64,000 nucleotides of DNA from Paraspadella gotoi (taxonomy: Eukaryota; Chaetognatha). Positions 9,720 to 20,759 of the stretch are shown one piece after another (positions within the stretch are counted from its first letter, which is position 1; each line of letters begins with the position of its first letter). The notes below the pieces were generated by a model that saw nothing but the letters and a program-made list of their open reading frames with translations, had not been told where the DNA came from and made no database searches. The stretch spans positions 749,554 to 813,553 of the forward strand of contig CM119266.1 of the NCBI GenBank assembly GCA_051294375.1, in the 5' to 3' direction. Both the position numbers and the translations under genes were made by a program.

Positions 9720-12140
9720 GAGATCATTTTCGACTTTCATTTTTCCACTTATATGTCGGAAAAGATCAATTTATATCCGATCCCTGGCTGTAAGGCTTCT
9801 CCAGACCTCGTTCGCCACAATAGATTCCATTTTTCATTCCATAAATGATAAAATAGTTTTTTTTCGCATAAAAATGCAAAGGCGTCATCCTTTGGCAGCC
9901 GACCGTGATGAACAACTTCATTTTTCTCGGCGAACCTTTTTTTTACAGGGGAATATATTTTTTTTCACTGATAGAATATTTATGTTTATAATTTGTAATC
10001 GGAAAAAAAAATCAGGTGGTTCACTTGCTATCACGGTTATATAAGAAATTATTTCACCTTGAATCGTTTTTAAACGTTTTCCTCGAGGCAGCTTTTGAGC
10101 TCTGATGGCTTTTTTTCCTCCGCTCAACGATTTCAATTATTTTCAATCAACTTGGACGTTTGATTTCCAACAAAAAAAATTTTAAAAATTGAAATCGTCG
10201 AGTGAGCAGATTTTTAGCTTTTTTTTGGTTTTCGTTATATCGTCATTTGTTGTTGTTTGCCAAATAACTGTCGGTGTCGTCATCGTCGTCTTTATCGCCG
10301 TTACTTCACAGTCGTCATGACTTCCTTTCGTGCCACTATTTTCGGCCGCGCTGCATCCACGCCTAAAATATGCAAGTGACCGTAGGGAGTAGGCCTAGGA
10401 TATTCCGCGAAATGTCCGTATAAATATTTTATTTGGATCTCGGAAGCTGTTAGGTTTCGATTTAAATGCGACGATCTTTTATTATTATTTGCATGTAGCA
10501 GTATGCTTATCATAAGGTTTTAGTGTATATGAATAAAATTTAACTCAAAAGCTAAAGGGCTTCTCTTTTGTAAAAACTGACTCAAAAGCTTTTACTAACG
10601 TTTTTGTTTTTAATGTTTTAACGTTTTTTAACGTTTCAATCTTTTGCTTTTACAGTTTTTTTATGAAATAGTTTTTAACATTTTAGTAATGTTATAAGTT
10701 TTGATGTTACAGTTTTTTGTTATCAGTGATTCAGTGTAGTTATAATTTTTTTATTTGATTACTGTGTTCCAGTCTTTTTACGCTGTTATTGATACCGTTA
10801 CAGTTTTTTGTATTCATTTACTTTAATATCCTTTTTGTTATTAATAAAAAAATCTTGAACTGGTAACTTTAATCGTTACGCATTTTTCATTCCGTTTTTG
10901 AAGCATTACTGCTTTTTATTTGTTTTGTAAATAATATTTTGTATATTAATTTTAACAAATCTTTAACTCTTCGCCTTTGTGTCAAATGTCAATAACTGCT
11001 TTGTTATTTCTAAATTGGTATTCCCTTATTTGGTAGTATTTTTCCGGTATTCTCTTATTTTTGAGACACAACCGGAACCAGATCCAATGACCAGCCTCTC
11101 ACTCGAATCTTTCCAACGACGAAAGGACGTAACCGTCACGTAATCTGACGCTCTCACTGCGAATCAAATCAATTATTGATGACTCATTCGCTTCAATTTC
11201 CCGCGAGACCAATTCGTTTTCAAAGTCTACAGAGGCCGACGAAATCGAATACCAACGCAAGCAACATTTTAAACTTCAGTGGAAGGATCATGGAAAAGCC
11301 CCTTATTTTTTTTCGAGGGAAAGTCTTTCTGGAAAATAGCAAACAATTAAAATCTCTCTCGCTGTCAACTAGTATTTTACGTGATTACAAGTAACAAAGA
11401 AATATATGAAGAATTTTCGAAGTAACAAATACCAAATATGGAGATCACTGGTAAAATGAATTCCGATTTATCCCGATCCACTTTTTTTCTCTTTTTTTGT
11501 TTGCTTGTCAGTCGGAACTTGTTTTCTTCATTCGAATCTTTGTTTACATTTGTTTATCTTTGTTTACATTACACGGACGACGGACGTCCGCATAAATCTA
11601 TTCCAATTCTCAGATGGAATCTTGCAAATAGATTTTGGGTTTGATCAAACGAGGGATTTTAATTTTTAAAGTTTGAGCTGATACCGACTTACGTTTTCGT
11701 GAAATTGAGTGTTGGAAATATTTTTATCATTCACTGCTTTTATTATTGGTTAATATATCGTCAAAAACTATAAAAAGAGTTATTTCTAATGGAATTTGAA
11801 GGACAGACACGGGTCATTTTATTATGGATGTAACTATTTCTAAAATAGAATACGTGATGATTTCTCGCGAGCAAAAAAAAAACTAGCGTCGATTTTTGGG
11901 CAATTCAAATACTCCCAAAATTTGTTTTGCTTTGCGTTTTTCGAAGTCGCCCATTTTGAAACAACAGCAGGTGGCGACTGGTGGCGTCGGCTTCGGTGGC
12001 GACGGTTGTCGTTGGCGTCGACACGAAATTGGTGCGTCGCGTGAAAAGAAAATTTTATTCGTTTTCGATAAATTTGTTCGTCGGTGGAGGAAAAAAAATT
12101 GAATTAAACTTTTTTTTATTTTAACTATTTAATATATATT
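9720..12140. other. 2.4 kb AT-rich stretch, no gene seen
   Basis: I found no exon with convincing splice sites and protein-like content, no tRNA and no tandem repeat beyond short homopolymers. Runs such as 'acgttttt' and 'ttttgttat' recur irregularly near 10590-10800. Confidence 0.45.
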
Positions 12141-12159
12141 GAACTTTTTTCCAAGACGA

Positions 12160-12300
12160 GGCTAAAAATGGCGGCATCTTATCACAACTCTCTCTCTCTC
12201 TCTCAATCACTTTCGCTCTGTCATTTCTCTCTCTCTCTCCATCTCCTCTCGGTCTGCGCGTAGGAGGCCGCCATTGTTGTCTCGCGTCCGAAATGAAGCA
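12160..12300. promoter_or_regulatory. Possible CpG-rich promoter with YY1-like motifs
   Basis: 'AAAATGGCGGC' at 12165-12175 matches the animal YY1 motif, and a near-reverse match 'GCCGCCATTGTT' starts at about 12267. The following 150 bases are CpG- and GC-rich in an AT-rich neighbourhood. No transcript can be assigned. Confidence 0.3.
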
Positions 12301-12435
12301 GACGACAAAAAAATCCTGCGGCCGGTGTCGGGCTGTGGCGGCTGTGGCCGGCTGTGGCGGCGCGGGGTGGCCGAGGTGGTGGCGGAGACATGTTTCGCGG
12401 TCTTTCCGTTTAATAAATATTCACCTTGCGACAGT

Positions 12436-12472
12436 ACCGACGACGACGACGACGACGACGACGACAACGACT
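12436..12472. repeat. (ACG)n microsatellite
   Basis: About eleven ACG units with one AAC. Confidence 0.95.
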
Positions 12473-12596
12473 GACAAATTTCGCGCGTGTGTGAGGAAGA
12501 GTCTTTATAATTCAATTGAAAGGAAATACGAGCAAAGGAGGGAAAAATGATAAAAGTTTAAGAGAAAGAAACGACTTGCGTGAGAGGGAATTAGGG

Positions 12597-12600
<4 letters not shown>

Positions 12601-12631
<31 letters not shown>

Positions 12632-12636
12632 TAGAG

Positions 12637-12678
<42 letters not shown>

Positions 12679-12690
12679 AGAGATGAGAGA
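12601..12690. repeat. (GA)n microsatellite
   Basis: GA array with two short interruptions. Confidence 0.95.
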
Positions 12691-12699
12691 GCGAAAAGG

Positions 12700-13271
12700 G
12701 AGGAGAAGGTTGAGAGAGAAGGATGTTAGAGATGACAAAGTGCTAGTAGGATATTAAAAAATATAAGAAGGTAAATTTATAAAGAAATAAATGTAATAAA
12801 GAAATAGCGGAAGTAGTGATAAAAATGTATTAAATATATAAGAATAAAAAAAAAAAAAAAGAAAGAAAGAAAGAAAGAAAGAAGCCAAAACAAATACAGT
12901 AAAATAGTTACAAATCATATTAAATAATGTTAATGTGAACATAATGTGAAAATAAACAAATTTTAAGTAATAAATTATAAATTATGCCTCAAGGGAAGCA
13001 TGGGACGAAAAAATTTGATAATTTAAGATGAACGAAAATCCATTTTAAACGAAGTAAGGAAAAACATTACAAAGAGAAAAGAAAGAAGACTATTATACTA
13101 AATTTTAAAAAAGGAGAGAAAAAATTGAGCTAAAGAAAAGTCTTCACCAAAATAAGGTCGGTCTTTGGCTGCGAGGAAAAAAAGTGAATCGGTTGAAGGA
13201 GGTAAGTTTCACGAGAATAAATAGAAGGAGGAAGAGGAAGAAGAGAAGGAGATAACACCGACGACAGAGAG
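12700..13271. other. A-rich stretch, no gene seen
   Basis: A-rich DNA including (GAAA)n at about 12860-12885; leads into the gap at 13272. Confidence 0.5.
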
Positions 13272-13521
13272 NNNNNNNNNNNNNNNNNNNNNNNNNNNNN
13301 NNNNNNNNNNNNNNNNNNNNNNNNNNNNNNNNNNNNNNNNNNNNNNNNNNNNNNNNNNNNNNNNNNNNNNNNNNNNNNNNNNNNNNNNNNNNNNNNNNNN
13401 NNNNNNNNNNNNNNNNNNNNNNNNNNNNNNNNNNNNNNNNNNNNNNNNNNNNNNNNNNNNNNNNNNNNNNNNNNNNNNNNNNNNNNNNNNNNNNNNNNNN
13501 NNNNNNNNNNNNNNNNNNNNN
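13272..13521. other. Assembly gap (250 N)
   Basis: Entered from 'gagag', probably another GA array. Sequence resumes at 'cagcgagat' followed by a short (CGTA)n/(CGTT)n run. Confidence 0.95.
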
Positions 13522-13539
13522 CAGCGAGATTTCGTTCGT

Positions 13540-14080
13540 TCGTACGTACGTACGTTCATTCGTTCGGAAAAAAAGTCGGGCGGAAATGGAATCCTCGTGT
13601 CTCAGAAATGGAATTCTCATTTCTTGGAAATGCGAAAGCTGAGTCAATTTAGAGGAAGATTCCAGGGCAAAGGTCGGAACGAAGCTAAAAACAGCTACAG
13701 GTCCTTCAGTGAAAAAAAAGAGTCAGGAAAAAGGAATGGAGGAGAGGAGGTAAAAATTGAAGGAAGATATGAAAACCTGAAAAAAAAGAAGAAAAAAATT
13801 ATAAAAAAGAAGAGAAAGATTTATCGAAAAACGTCAGAAACTTTCTCCATGACGTACACACCTCATCCTTCTGGAGATAAATATTTTGAGAGGAAGAGAA
13901 ATGTTTTTTTTGACAAGACGATTATTGAATAGAAAAATATAAACTAAAAAAATATGATCATAATATAAAAGTGAAATCGTAACTGCGATTGAAGCAATGG
14001 TCTCTACCAAACAAAAACTTACAACTTACAACCAATATGATTATAGCCAATGAATTCTTCTAAACTTTTCCTTTGTTAGA
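13540..14080. other. A-rich stretch, no gene seen
   Basis: An open + frame of about 110 codons (13597-13932) is Lys/Arg/Glu-rich and follows purine-rich composition. I do not support it as a gene. Confidence 0.4.
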
Positions 14081-14084
14081 TTTA

Positions 14085-15345
14085 CTCAATGGCCTCTTCC
14101 AAAAAAAGATTCTGTTCTTGTCCGATTTAGCCAATGGCCTTTTCCAAAGAACGATTCCTCCTTTTGGAATATTTAGCCAATGGCCTTTTCAAAGAACAAT
14201 CCTCCTTTGGCATATTTAGCCAATGGCCTTTTCCAAAGAACGATTCCTCTTTTGGCATATTTAGCCAAAGGCCTTTTCCAAAAAACGACTTCTCCTTTGG
14301 CATATTTAGCTAATGGCTTTTTCTAAAGTTCGACTTATCCTTTGACATATTTAGCCAATGGCCTTTTCCAAAGAACAATTCCTTCTTTGGCATATTTAGC
14401 TAATGGCTTTTTCCAAAGAACGACTCCTCCTTTGGCATATTTAGCCAAAGGCCTTTCCAATAACGATTCCTTCTTTGGCATATTTAGCCAATGGCCTTTT
14501 CTAAAGACGATTCCTCCTTTGGCATATTTAGCCAATGGCCTTTTTCAGAGAATGACTCCTCCTTTGGCATATTTAGCCAATGGCCTTTTCCAAAGAATGA
14601 TTCCTCCTTTGGCATATTTAGCCAATGGCCTTTTCCAAAGAACGACTCCTCCTTTGGCATATTTGCAATGGCTTTTCCATAAAAGATTCCTCCTTTTGGC
14701 ATATTTAGCCAATGGCCTTTCCAAAAACGATTCCTTTTTTGGCATATTTAGCCAATAGCCTTTTCCAAAGAACGACTCCTCCTTTGGCATATTTAGCCAA
14801 AGGCCTTTTCTAAAGAACGATTCCTCCTTTGGCCAATGGCCAATGGCCTTTTCCAAAGAACGACTCCTCCTTTGGCATATTTAGCCAATGGCCTTTTCAA
14901 AAAACGACTCCTCCTTTGGCATATTTAGCAATGGCCTTTTCCATAAAAAGATTCCTTCTTTGGCATATTTAGCCAATAACCTTTTCCAGAACGATTCCTT
15001 TTTTGGCATATTTAGCCAATAGCCTTTTCCAAAGAACGACTCTCCTTTGGCATATTTAGCCAAAGGCCTTTTCTAAAGAACGATTTCTCCTTTGGCATAT
15101 TTACCAATGGCCTTTTCCAAAGAACGGACTCCTCCTTTTGGCATATTTAGCCAATGGCCTTTTCCAAAGAACAACTCCTCCTTTGGCATATTTTAGCCAA
15201 TGGCCTTTTCCAAAGAACGACTTCCTCCTTTGGCATATTTAGCCAATGGCCTTTTCCAAATAACGATTCCTCCTTTGGCATATTTAGCCAATGGCCTTTT
15301 CCAAAGAACGACTCCCTCCTTTGGCATATTTAGCCAATAGCCTCC
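14085..15345. repeat. 45-bp satellite, about 28 units
   Basis: Unit 'gccaatggccttttccaaag' + 'aacgaYtcctcctttggcat' + 'attta'. Units differ by point changes and scattered one- or two-base indels. Because 45 is a multiple of three, both strands show open frames (for example FGIFSQWPF or LAKYAKGG) that break wherever a non-triplet indel occurs, so they are not genes. Each unit contains the inverted repeat TTGGC/GCCAA and a GGCCATTGGCC-like palindrome. Confidence 0.9.
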
Positions 15346-15569
15346 TCGTTCTCTGTTTCTTCTTCCTCTCTATTTGTTTCCGCCTCATTCCATATTCGAA
15401 ACAACTTCCGGCGCCGACATTTCTTTCGCGCGCTCGTTTCCGGTAATTTCTTCCGCCCTCCTCCCCCTCCACCTCACCACTGCAGTTTCTTCTGTCTTCT
15501 TTCGATCATCAAGGTTCCGGGTTCGACTCGGATCGAGGGATCTAAAGTCACAACAACAGCGGCAATGCT

Positions 15570-15625
15570 ATGGGATCGCAATCGCCCATGGCATGGCATG
15601 GCATCGCCCATGGCCAAGCCGTTTT
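15570..15625. repeat. 'CATGG' cluster
   Basis: 'gcccatggcatggcatggcatcgcccatggcc' gives a small palindrome-rich repeat just before a CT array. Confidence 0.6.
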
Positions 15626-15626
15626 T

Positions 15627-15630
<4 letters not shown>

Positions 15631-15711
<81 letters not shown>
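15631..15711. repeat. Pure (CT)n, about 40 units
   Basis: Uninterrupted CT dinucleotide. Confidence 0.98.
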
Positions 15712-15714
<3 letters not shown>

Positions 15715-16263
15715 TTTCCCCGTTTGACCACCAAAAACAACAACAACAACAACAAAAAAGACGACGACGTCATAAAGAATTCAGCGCGTGCGTTCGCGTT
15801 GTCCATCGCCATTTTTCTTTTTTTGAATGGCGCCGCTTCGCCGCCGTGGTTGGCGCCGTATGGTTGGAAGGCGCCAAGGGAGCATTTTGGGGGTGGTGAG
15901 GTGTGGTTTAAATTTAGAAGATATATAGGTCAAAGGGGAAGAGAGATTTAGAGCTTCGCGTTGCCCGGTTTTTCTTTACTGTCTATCACTCTATCACTCT
16001 ATCACTCTATCAGTCCATTAGGTAGAATTTTAAAAGTTTGTTAACTATAGTGAGATGAAAAGGATTACAAACTCCCGTTACTCGGAACTCGGAACGGACG
16101 TTTCGCAAATGATGAACCTCTCGAGCTTCGCCGCTAAAGAATTCGTCACTACCTTTTGTTTTTCCACGAGGATTGTAGTGTTTGCTTATTTCCCACGACA
16201 GACGGCGCTTTAAAAACTTTTTTTTTGTCTTTTTTTGACAATAAACATAAGAAAGGATCGAAG

Positions 16264-16950
16264 ATGGAGCACGAAGGGACGATCATCGAACGAACTCTGG
16301 GGACGACGACGACGACGACGGAGCAAGTGGCGAGGACGACGCCCTACGTGAAGACGACGACGGTGACGACGAAGCAGACGGACAAGAAGCTCGTCACCAA
16401 GAAGAAGTTGACGACGACGATAACGACGACCGTGGACAAATACGCCAAGGTGACGCCCATCACAAGGACGACGACTCAAGTCACGAAGGTGACGCCGATC
16501 ACGACGATGACGACGACGACGGAGAGAATCAAACGACGTCGGCGGCCGGAAATTCGCGCATCCGGATATCGGCGAATTCGATTCTCTGTCCCGGAAATTC
16601 TCGGCGTCTACTACGGCGATCGAGGGGACGGTGTGGCGACGCCGGTTTCGGTGAATCGCTCCGGACGTGACGCCGCCGACGACGACGACGACGCCGGAGA
16701 TTTAGAGCGATGGAGGATTGCTGAAAATCGGCGCCGATCGGAAGAGAGAGGGAGTCTACGACGACGACGACGACAACGACGACGACGAAGTGGAAAGCGA
16801 CGAAGAAGGAGAAAAGTTAAAGTAAAGAAACGGAAATTTATTAAATTTTATGTTATTAAAATTGATATACTCACTGAGTGGGATGGGTACATGCAGTCAC
16901 GTACAATTTACGGAAACGAGGTAGAACAACTTAAGACGGTGAGTCGGTGA
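16264..16950 (+). CDS. Thr-rich ORF 1, mucin-like or low-complexity protein
   Basis: The ATG at 16264 in 'gaagATGG' (good animal context) opens MEHEGTIIERTLG, then about 90 residues dominated by Thr with regularly spaced Val, Ile, Lys and Gln (TTTVTTKQ, KVTPITRTTTQVTKVTPITT), then a basic and Asp-rich tail to a stop at 16950. The Thr codons are largely ACG, so the DNA is a degenerate (ACG)n. The ordered VTPIT-type motifs and sustained frame argue for coding. A real junction may lie near RIKRRRRP, where composition shifts. A related ORF follows at 17314. No family recognised; a secreted or surface Thr-rich protein is a guess. Confidence 0.4.
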   Translation: MEHEGTIIERTLGTTTTTTEQVARTTPYVKTTTVTTKQTDKKLVTKKKLTTTITTTVDKYAKVTPITRTTTQVTKVTPITTMTTTTERIKRRRRPEIRASGYRRIRFSVPEILGVYYGDRGDGVATPVSVNRSGRDAADDDDDAGDLERWRIAENRRRSEERGSLRRRRRQRRRRSGKRRRRRKVKVKKRKFIKFYVIKIDILTEWDGYMQSRTIYGNEVEQLKTVSR

Positions 16951-17313
16951 CAACTACTCGTGACATTTTTTCGAGCTTTCATTTTATTTAATGAGGAATA
17001 ATATCATTTGAAGTCATTTCTCATAGTTAAGAACTTTAACGCAAGGATCGCTTTCTCACTTACCTTCGCTGTAGATTCCCTTCAGATTTCCGCTTTACTG
17101 CATTTTTAAAAAAATTGTCTTTACGTTTTGTTTTCAAAGTTTTTTTTTTATTTAACAAAAATTCTTAATTTTTTTTCATCGAAAATTCTTTAATTTTCTT
17201 TTTTTCTATAATTTTTTTTTCTCCTACTGATTCCATCATTATTAATAATTATCATTTTTAATATTATTATCAATATTATTTGTATTAGCGATTGACATTA
17301 CTGATCCGAGACG

Positions 17314-18015
17314 ATGTTTTTGAGCAAAGAGGAAACGGTGACGAAAGAGACGACGAAAGAGACGAAAATGGAGACGAAAACGACTTTGGTGACGACGCAA
17401 GAGACGATAACCTACGAGTTCGAGACGGCGACGACGATTGACGTCCTCGTGGACAGATGGACGCTTCCCAACGTCTACACGACGGATATCGTAGTCAAAA
17501 CGGCGGCGCCCGTTTACACGGAGCGCCCGGTGACGACGGTTAAGACGACGACGATAACGACAACCCCGCCACCGCCGCCGACCAAGTGGTGGATCCCACC
17601 GCCGAAGAAGAAGAAGAAGAAGAATACGAAGGCGAAACGACAACGACGACGACATCTTCGTAATCCGCAGGTTCCTACGTCCGGCGTCCGGCGGCTGAGG
17701 CTGTCGACGCCGCGAGCGGTTGGCGTCCTGAGCGGAAATCGAAGCGACAACGCGGAGGAAAGCGGCGGCAGAGGCAGCGGCCGTGGCGGCGGAGTGAAGG
17801 GCGTTGCGGGACTAACGCGAACCTTGTACGTGGTGGACAAACCTCCGCCGGGTCGAGGCATCGTCCGGGTCCGAGGTGGGCGTGGCAAGTCGAGAGAAGA
17901 GGGCGCCAAGGTCAGCGGCTCCGGGTTAAACCACTCCTCGTGTCCGGCGTGGATGTGGACGAGGATCGAAGACGCGGACGAGAAGAAGACGTCCGAGTTG
18001 TCGTGTTTGAGGTGA
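17314..18015 (+). CDS. Thr/Pro-rich ORF 2, related in style to ORF 1
   Basis: ATG at 17314 opens MFLSKEETVTKETTKETKM, then ETKTTLVTTQETITYEFETA, TTIDVLVDRWTLPNVYTTDI and VVKTAAPVYTERPVTTVKTT, a PPPPPTKWWIPPPK segment and a Lys/Arg run. After about residue 110 the frame is Arg/Gly-rich and may be intronic or read in the wrong frame: another frame gives acidic EEEEEEEYEGETTTTTSS at the same place. The segment LVDRWTLPNVYTTDIVVKTAAPVYTERPVT is not a simple repeat product and is the best evidence for coding. It shares Thr-Val-Lys texture with ORF 1 and lies 360 bases downstream on the same strand; the two could be exons of one gene or a tandem pair. Confidence 0.45.
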   Translation: MFLSKEETVTKETTKETKMETKTTLVTTQETITYEFETATTIDVLVDRWTLPNVYTTDIVVKTAAPVYTERPVTTVKTTTITTTPPPPPTKWWIPPPKKKKKKNTKAKRQRRRHLRNPQVPTSGVRRLRLSTPRAVGVLSGNRSDNAEESGGRGSGRGGGVKGVAGLTRTLYVVDKPPPGRGIVRVRGGRGKSREEGAKVSGSGLNHSSCPAWMWTRIEDADEKKTSELSCLR

Positions 18016-18292
18016 AAACGGAAAAGGGAAATGAATACGGAAATGAAAAGGGGAAATAAGGAAAAGAAAAAAGAAAGAAAAGAGAAAAGAGGAAAAGAAA
18101 AAACGATAAGTATAAGAAAAATAAAAATGAATTTTTAAAAAGATGGAAAATTACAAGTAAAAAAACAAAAAAAATATTAAATAAGATACTAAATTTTAAA
18201 CGAGAAGAAAGAAAAGACAAGAAATATAATCACATTCAGAGTCATAAAATCGACAAGATGAAAACCGAGAATGAAACGTCTCCGACTAAAAA

Positions 18293-18640
18293 TTGAAACC
18301 TCAACAACGGACAACAACAACAACAACAACAATAATATCATTAGCCGACAAATTAGACGACGACGACGACGACGACGACAACGACTCTCTCGCTCTATCT
18401 TTTAGAATCTCGAGGAACCTCCTGATTTGTAACGAACAGTTGGAGCAGCGGAAGAGGAGCAAACGGAAGAACAGCTTAAAGTTGAAGCAGAAAAGATCCT
18501 CCACGGATTTTTCGCCCCACGACGACGACGACAACGACGACGACGACGACGACGCCGTCGCCACTTATGGCAAAAGTTGGAATCAGCAGCGAAACGGACA
18601 GACTAAATTCGGTATTCAAAATTTAAAAATCCATCTTATT
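18293..18640 (+). CDS. Candidate Asp-rich 5' exon, possibly of the globin gene
   Basis: An ATG at 18293 opens MKPQQRTTTTTTTIISLADK, an Asp run, then SLALSFRISRNLLICNEQLE, a Lys/Arg-rich stretch, a second Asp run and AVATYGKSWNQQ. Both Asp runs are (GAC)n. It lies 430 bases upstream of the first clear globin exon on the same strand, separated by a CT array ending in 'tttacag'. It may supply the N terminus missing from the globin model, but no junction can be proved. Confidence 0.3.
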
Positions 18641-18656
18641 TTCGGCGTCTGTCTGA

Positions 18657-18660
<4 letters not shown>

Positions 18661-18724
<64 letters not shown>

Positions 18725-18726
18725 TT
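18661..18726. repeat. (CT)n microsatellite
   Basis: CT array ending in 'ctctttacag', which could act as the polypyrimidine tract of a 3' splice site at 18730. Confidence 0.95.
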
Positions 18727-19075
18727 ACAGACCGGAACCTCTACTTCACTGAAAAAGAAGTCGCTGGCCGAAGCTCCGCCTCGAGATCGCTCGCCTCTAA
18801 ACCAGAGCCTCTAGAGTCTACAGCCACAGTGTGGGTCAGAGTGTGGGTGAGAATGTGGGGGAGATGTGGAATGAGGATTGAGGAAGTGTGGCAGAGATGC
18901 TGAAAATGGATTCAAGTCAGAGTGTAGGTAAACGGTCAGGGAGCGTGGATGAAAGTTTATTTAGGTTAGAGTAAATTTCACTCTATTCCGCTTCTATTTT
19001 AATTTCGCCTTATTCCGTTTAAATTCCATTTTTGGTTCCATTTTCTCTTTATCTTCCCACTCCCCCCTCCCACAG

Positions 19076-20750
19076 CGCTACTTTCGATAGTCGCTATTAC
19101 CTCGACGTGGAGTCGATTCTGGAGGAACTGGGGCTGCGGGTGGACGAGAATGATGTAGATGCTGTGGCTGACTCATGGGATTTGATGAAGGAGGAAGGGC
19201 TGGAGAAGATCGGCCTCATCCTCTTTCGATACTGGCTCGCGTGAGGGGGGGCGGGAGAGGGGAGAAAGGGTGGAGGGGGAAAGAGGGAAAGAGGTAGGAG
19301 TAGATGAAGGATATACGGGTGGAAGGGAAGGTGAAAGGATAGGAGAAGCGGGAAGGGATGGAATTGAAGGAAGGATTTGAATTGAAGGAAGGAATGGAAT
19401 GGAATGGAATGGAATGGAATGGAATGGAATGGAATGGAATGGAATTGAATTGAATTGAATGGAATGTAATAGAATGGAATTTAATTGAAATGAAACAACA
19501 GTGAATGAAAAGGATGAGTTTGGAAAAGGAAAGTAAAAGGAAGAGAAGGGAAGGGAAAAAAAGAGGATTCCCCATTCAACACAACAACAACGAACACGCA
19601 GCTCTTTTCTCCACTTCCCCCCCCCCTTCACCACCGACGCTCAGCGAGTTTCCTCGCATGTTCGACATCTTCAGTCAAGTGGCTTTCGGCGACCCCAAAG
19701 AATGGGTTCGTCTACGGCCGCGACTCCCGCGTTTGTCCCGTGAGGTACCAATGAGCCTGTCCGACTCGGTCAGTCTGTCCGTCCCAATTTGTCGGTCGGG
19801 GAGACTGAATCGCGGCACTTTTTTCCATCGATGCCCCCTTGATGCGGCTCCTGAAGCAGCGAACTAAAATACACGCACAAAACTCGTCTCTTTTGCTGCT
19901 TCGCTTTATGCGTCACTCCTTTCGTCGTCGCTCTTACCGTCGCAACTGCTTCCTCCATCGTTTAAATTATCGTCGTCGTCTTTGTTGATCTTGATCCTGA
20001 CCGATGAGTCACGCAGCATAATTTTTTTGTTGTAAAAGTAGCGAAGGGAAAGACAACCCTAATCCCTAACCTTCATCCCTAACTCTAACCCCTAACCCTT
20101 AACCCTAATCCCTATCCCCTAATCTAACCTTATCCCTAACCGAAACCCTAAACAATTAATCCATCGTTCAAATTATCGTCATTTTTGTCGATCCCGATCC
20201 TGACTCTGAGTCATCCAGCCAGAGAGAGAGAGAGAGCAAGAGAGATTCGCTGCTCCGTCATACGGCAAGGGGGCATCGAAGAGTATTTCGCCATTTTTTC
20301 TCTGTCTCTCGCACAGCACATTCAAAGGTTCAACTATTGGATCGAGAACTTGGATGATCCGGCCAAGTTGTTTGTCAGTCTGTACGAGGAAGGTTGGAAT
20401 CATGCCAAGAATAACGTCACCCTCAAGGTGAAATAAACAAAGAAATAAAGAAAGAAAAAAAGAATGAAAGAAAAAAAGAAAGAAAAAAGTTAGTAAAGAA
20501 ATTAAGAAAGAAGGAAGGAATTAAATGAATAAATGAATAAACTTAATTAATTAATTAATTAATTAATTAATTAATTAATTAATATCCCTAGTATTTCGAG
20601 AATATGAAAGGCCCTATACTCGACACCGTCGCAACGGTCATGGGAAGTCGGATGACGATGGAACTTTATCGGAAATGGCAAAACGTTCTCCACTATTTGT
20701 TCGCTCAGATTTACGAGGTGTCTGCATGGTTTTTTGGATTGATTGATTGA
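19076..20750 (+). CDS. Globin (haem protein), four exons seen, 5' end missing
   Basis: Exons 19076-19240, 19645-19744, 20317-20427 and 20592-20750 have AG/GT borders and join in frame (phases 2, 0, 0). Exon 1 holds helix A and B (DVDAVADSWDLMKEE, LEKIGLILFRYWLA). Exon 2 has EFPRMFDIFSQVAFGDPKEW, with the CD-region Phe. Exon 3 begins HIQRFNYWIENLDDPAKL and carries GWNHAK; its two His are 28 residues apart, as expected for distal E7 and proximal F8. Exon 4 has helices G and H (YFENMKGPILDTVATVMG; MELYRKWQNVLHYLFAQIY) and stops at 20748-20750. The frame enters exon 1 mid-codon with about 30 residues before helix A, so an upstream exon must exist. Role: oxygen or other ligand binding; the subclass is not clear. 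Introns carry (GGAAT)n and a MITE. Confidence 0.85.
19399..19472 (+). repeat. (GGAAT)n array in globin intron 1
   Basis: About ten GGAAT units, then GAATT variants. The motif is that of human satellite II/III, here as a short intronic array. Confidence 0.95.
19822..20285. mobile_element. MITE-like element with telomere-like core, copy 1 (globin intron 2)
   Basis: Left end 'catcgatgcccccttg' and right end 'caagggggcatcgaag' are inverted terminal repeats. The interior has 'gcaactgcttcctccat', a 'ccctaatccctaacc' tract (20054-20153) and 'cgctgctccgtcata'. Copies 2 and 3 are at 23840 and 25580. No transposase, so non-autonomous. Confidence 0.7.
20545..20583. repeat. (TTAA)n microsatellite
   Basis: About nine TTAA units just before globin exon 4. 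Confidence 0.95.
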
Positions 20751-20759
20751 ATCATTTCT

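Noticed and set aside
14342-15063. Open frames on both strands across 14.3-15.1 kb (QWPF- and AKYAKGG-type repeats)
   Set aside because: They follow from a 45-bp satellite unit divisible by three; non-triplet indels break every frame and there is no start, splice or domain context.
20054-20153. True chromosome end from CCCTAA repeats
   Set aside because: Short, degenerate, flanked by gene exons and present in several internal copies, so interstitial and element-borne.
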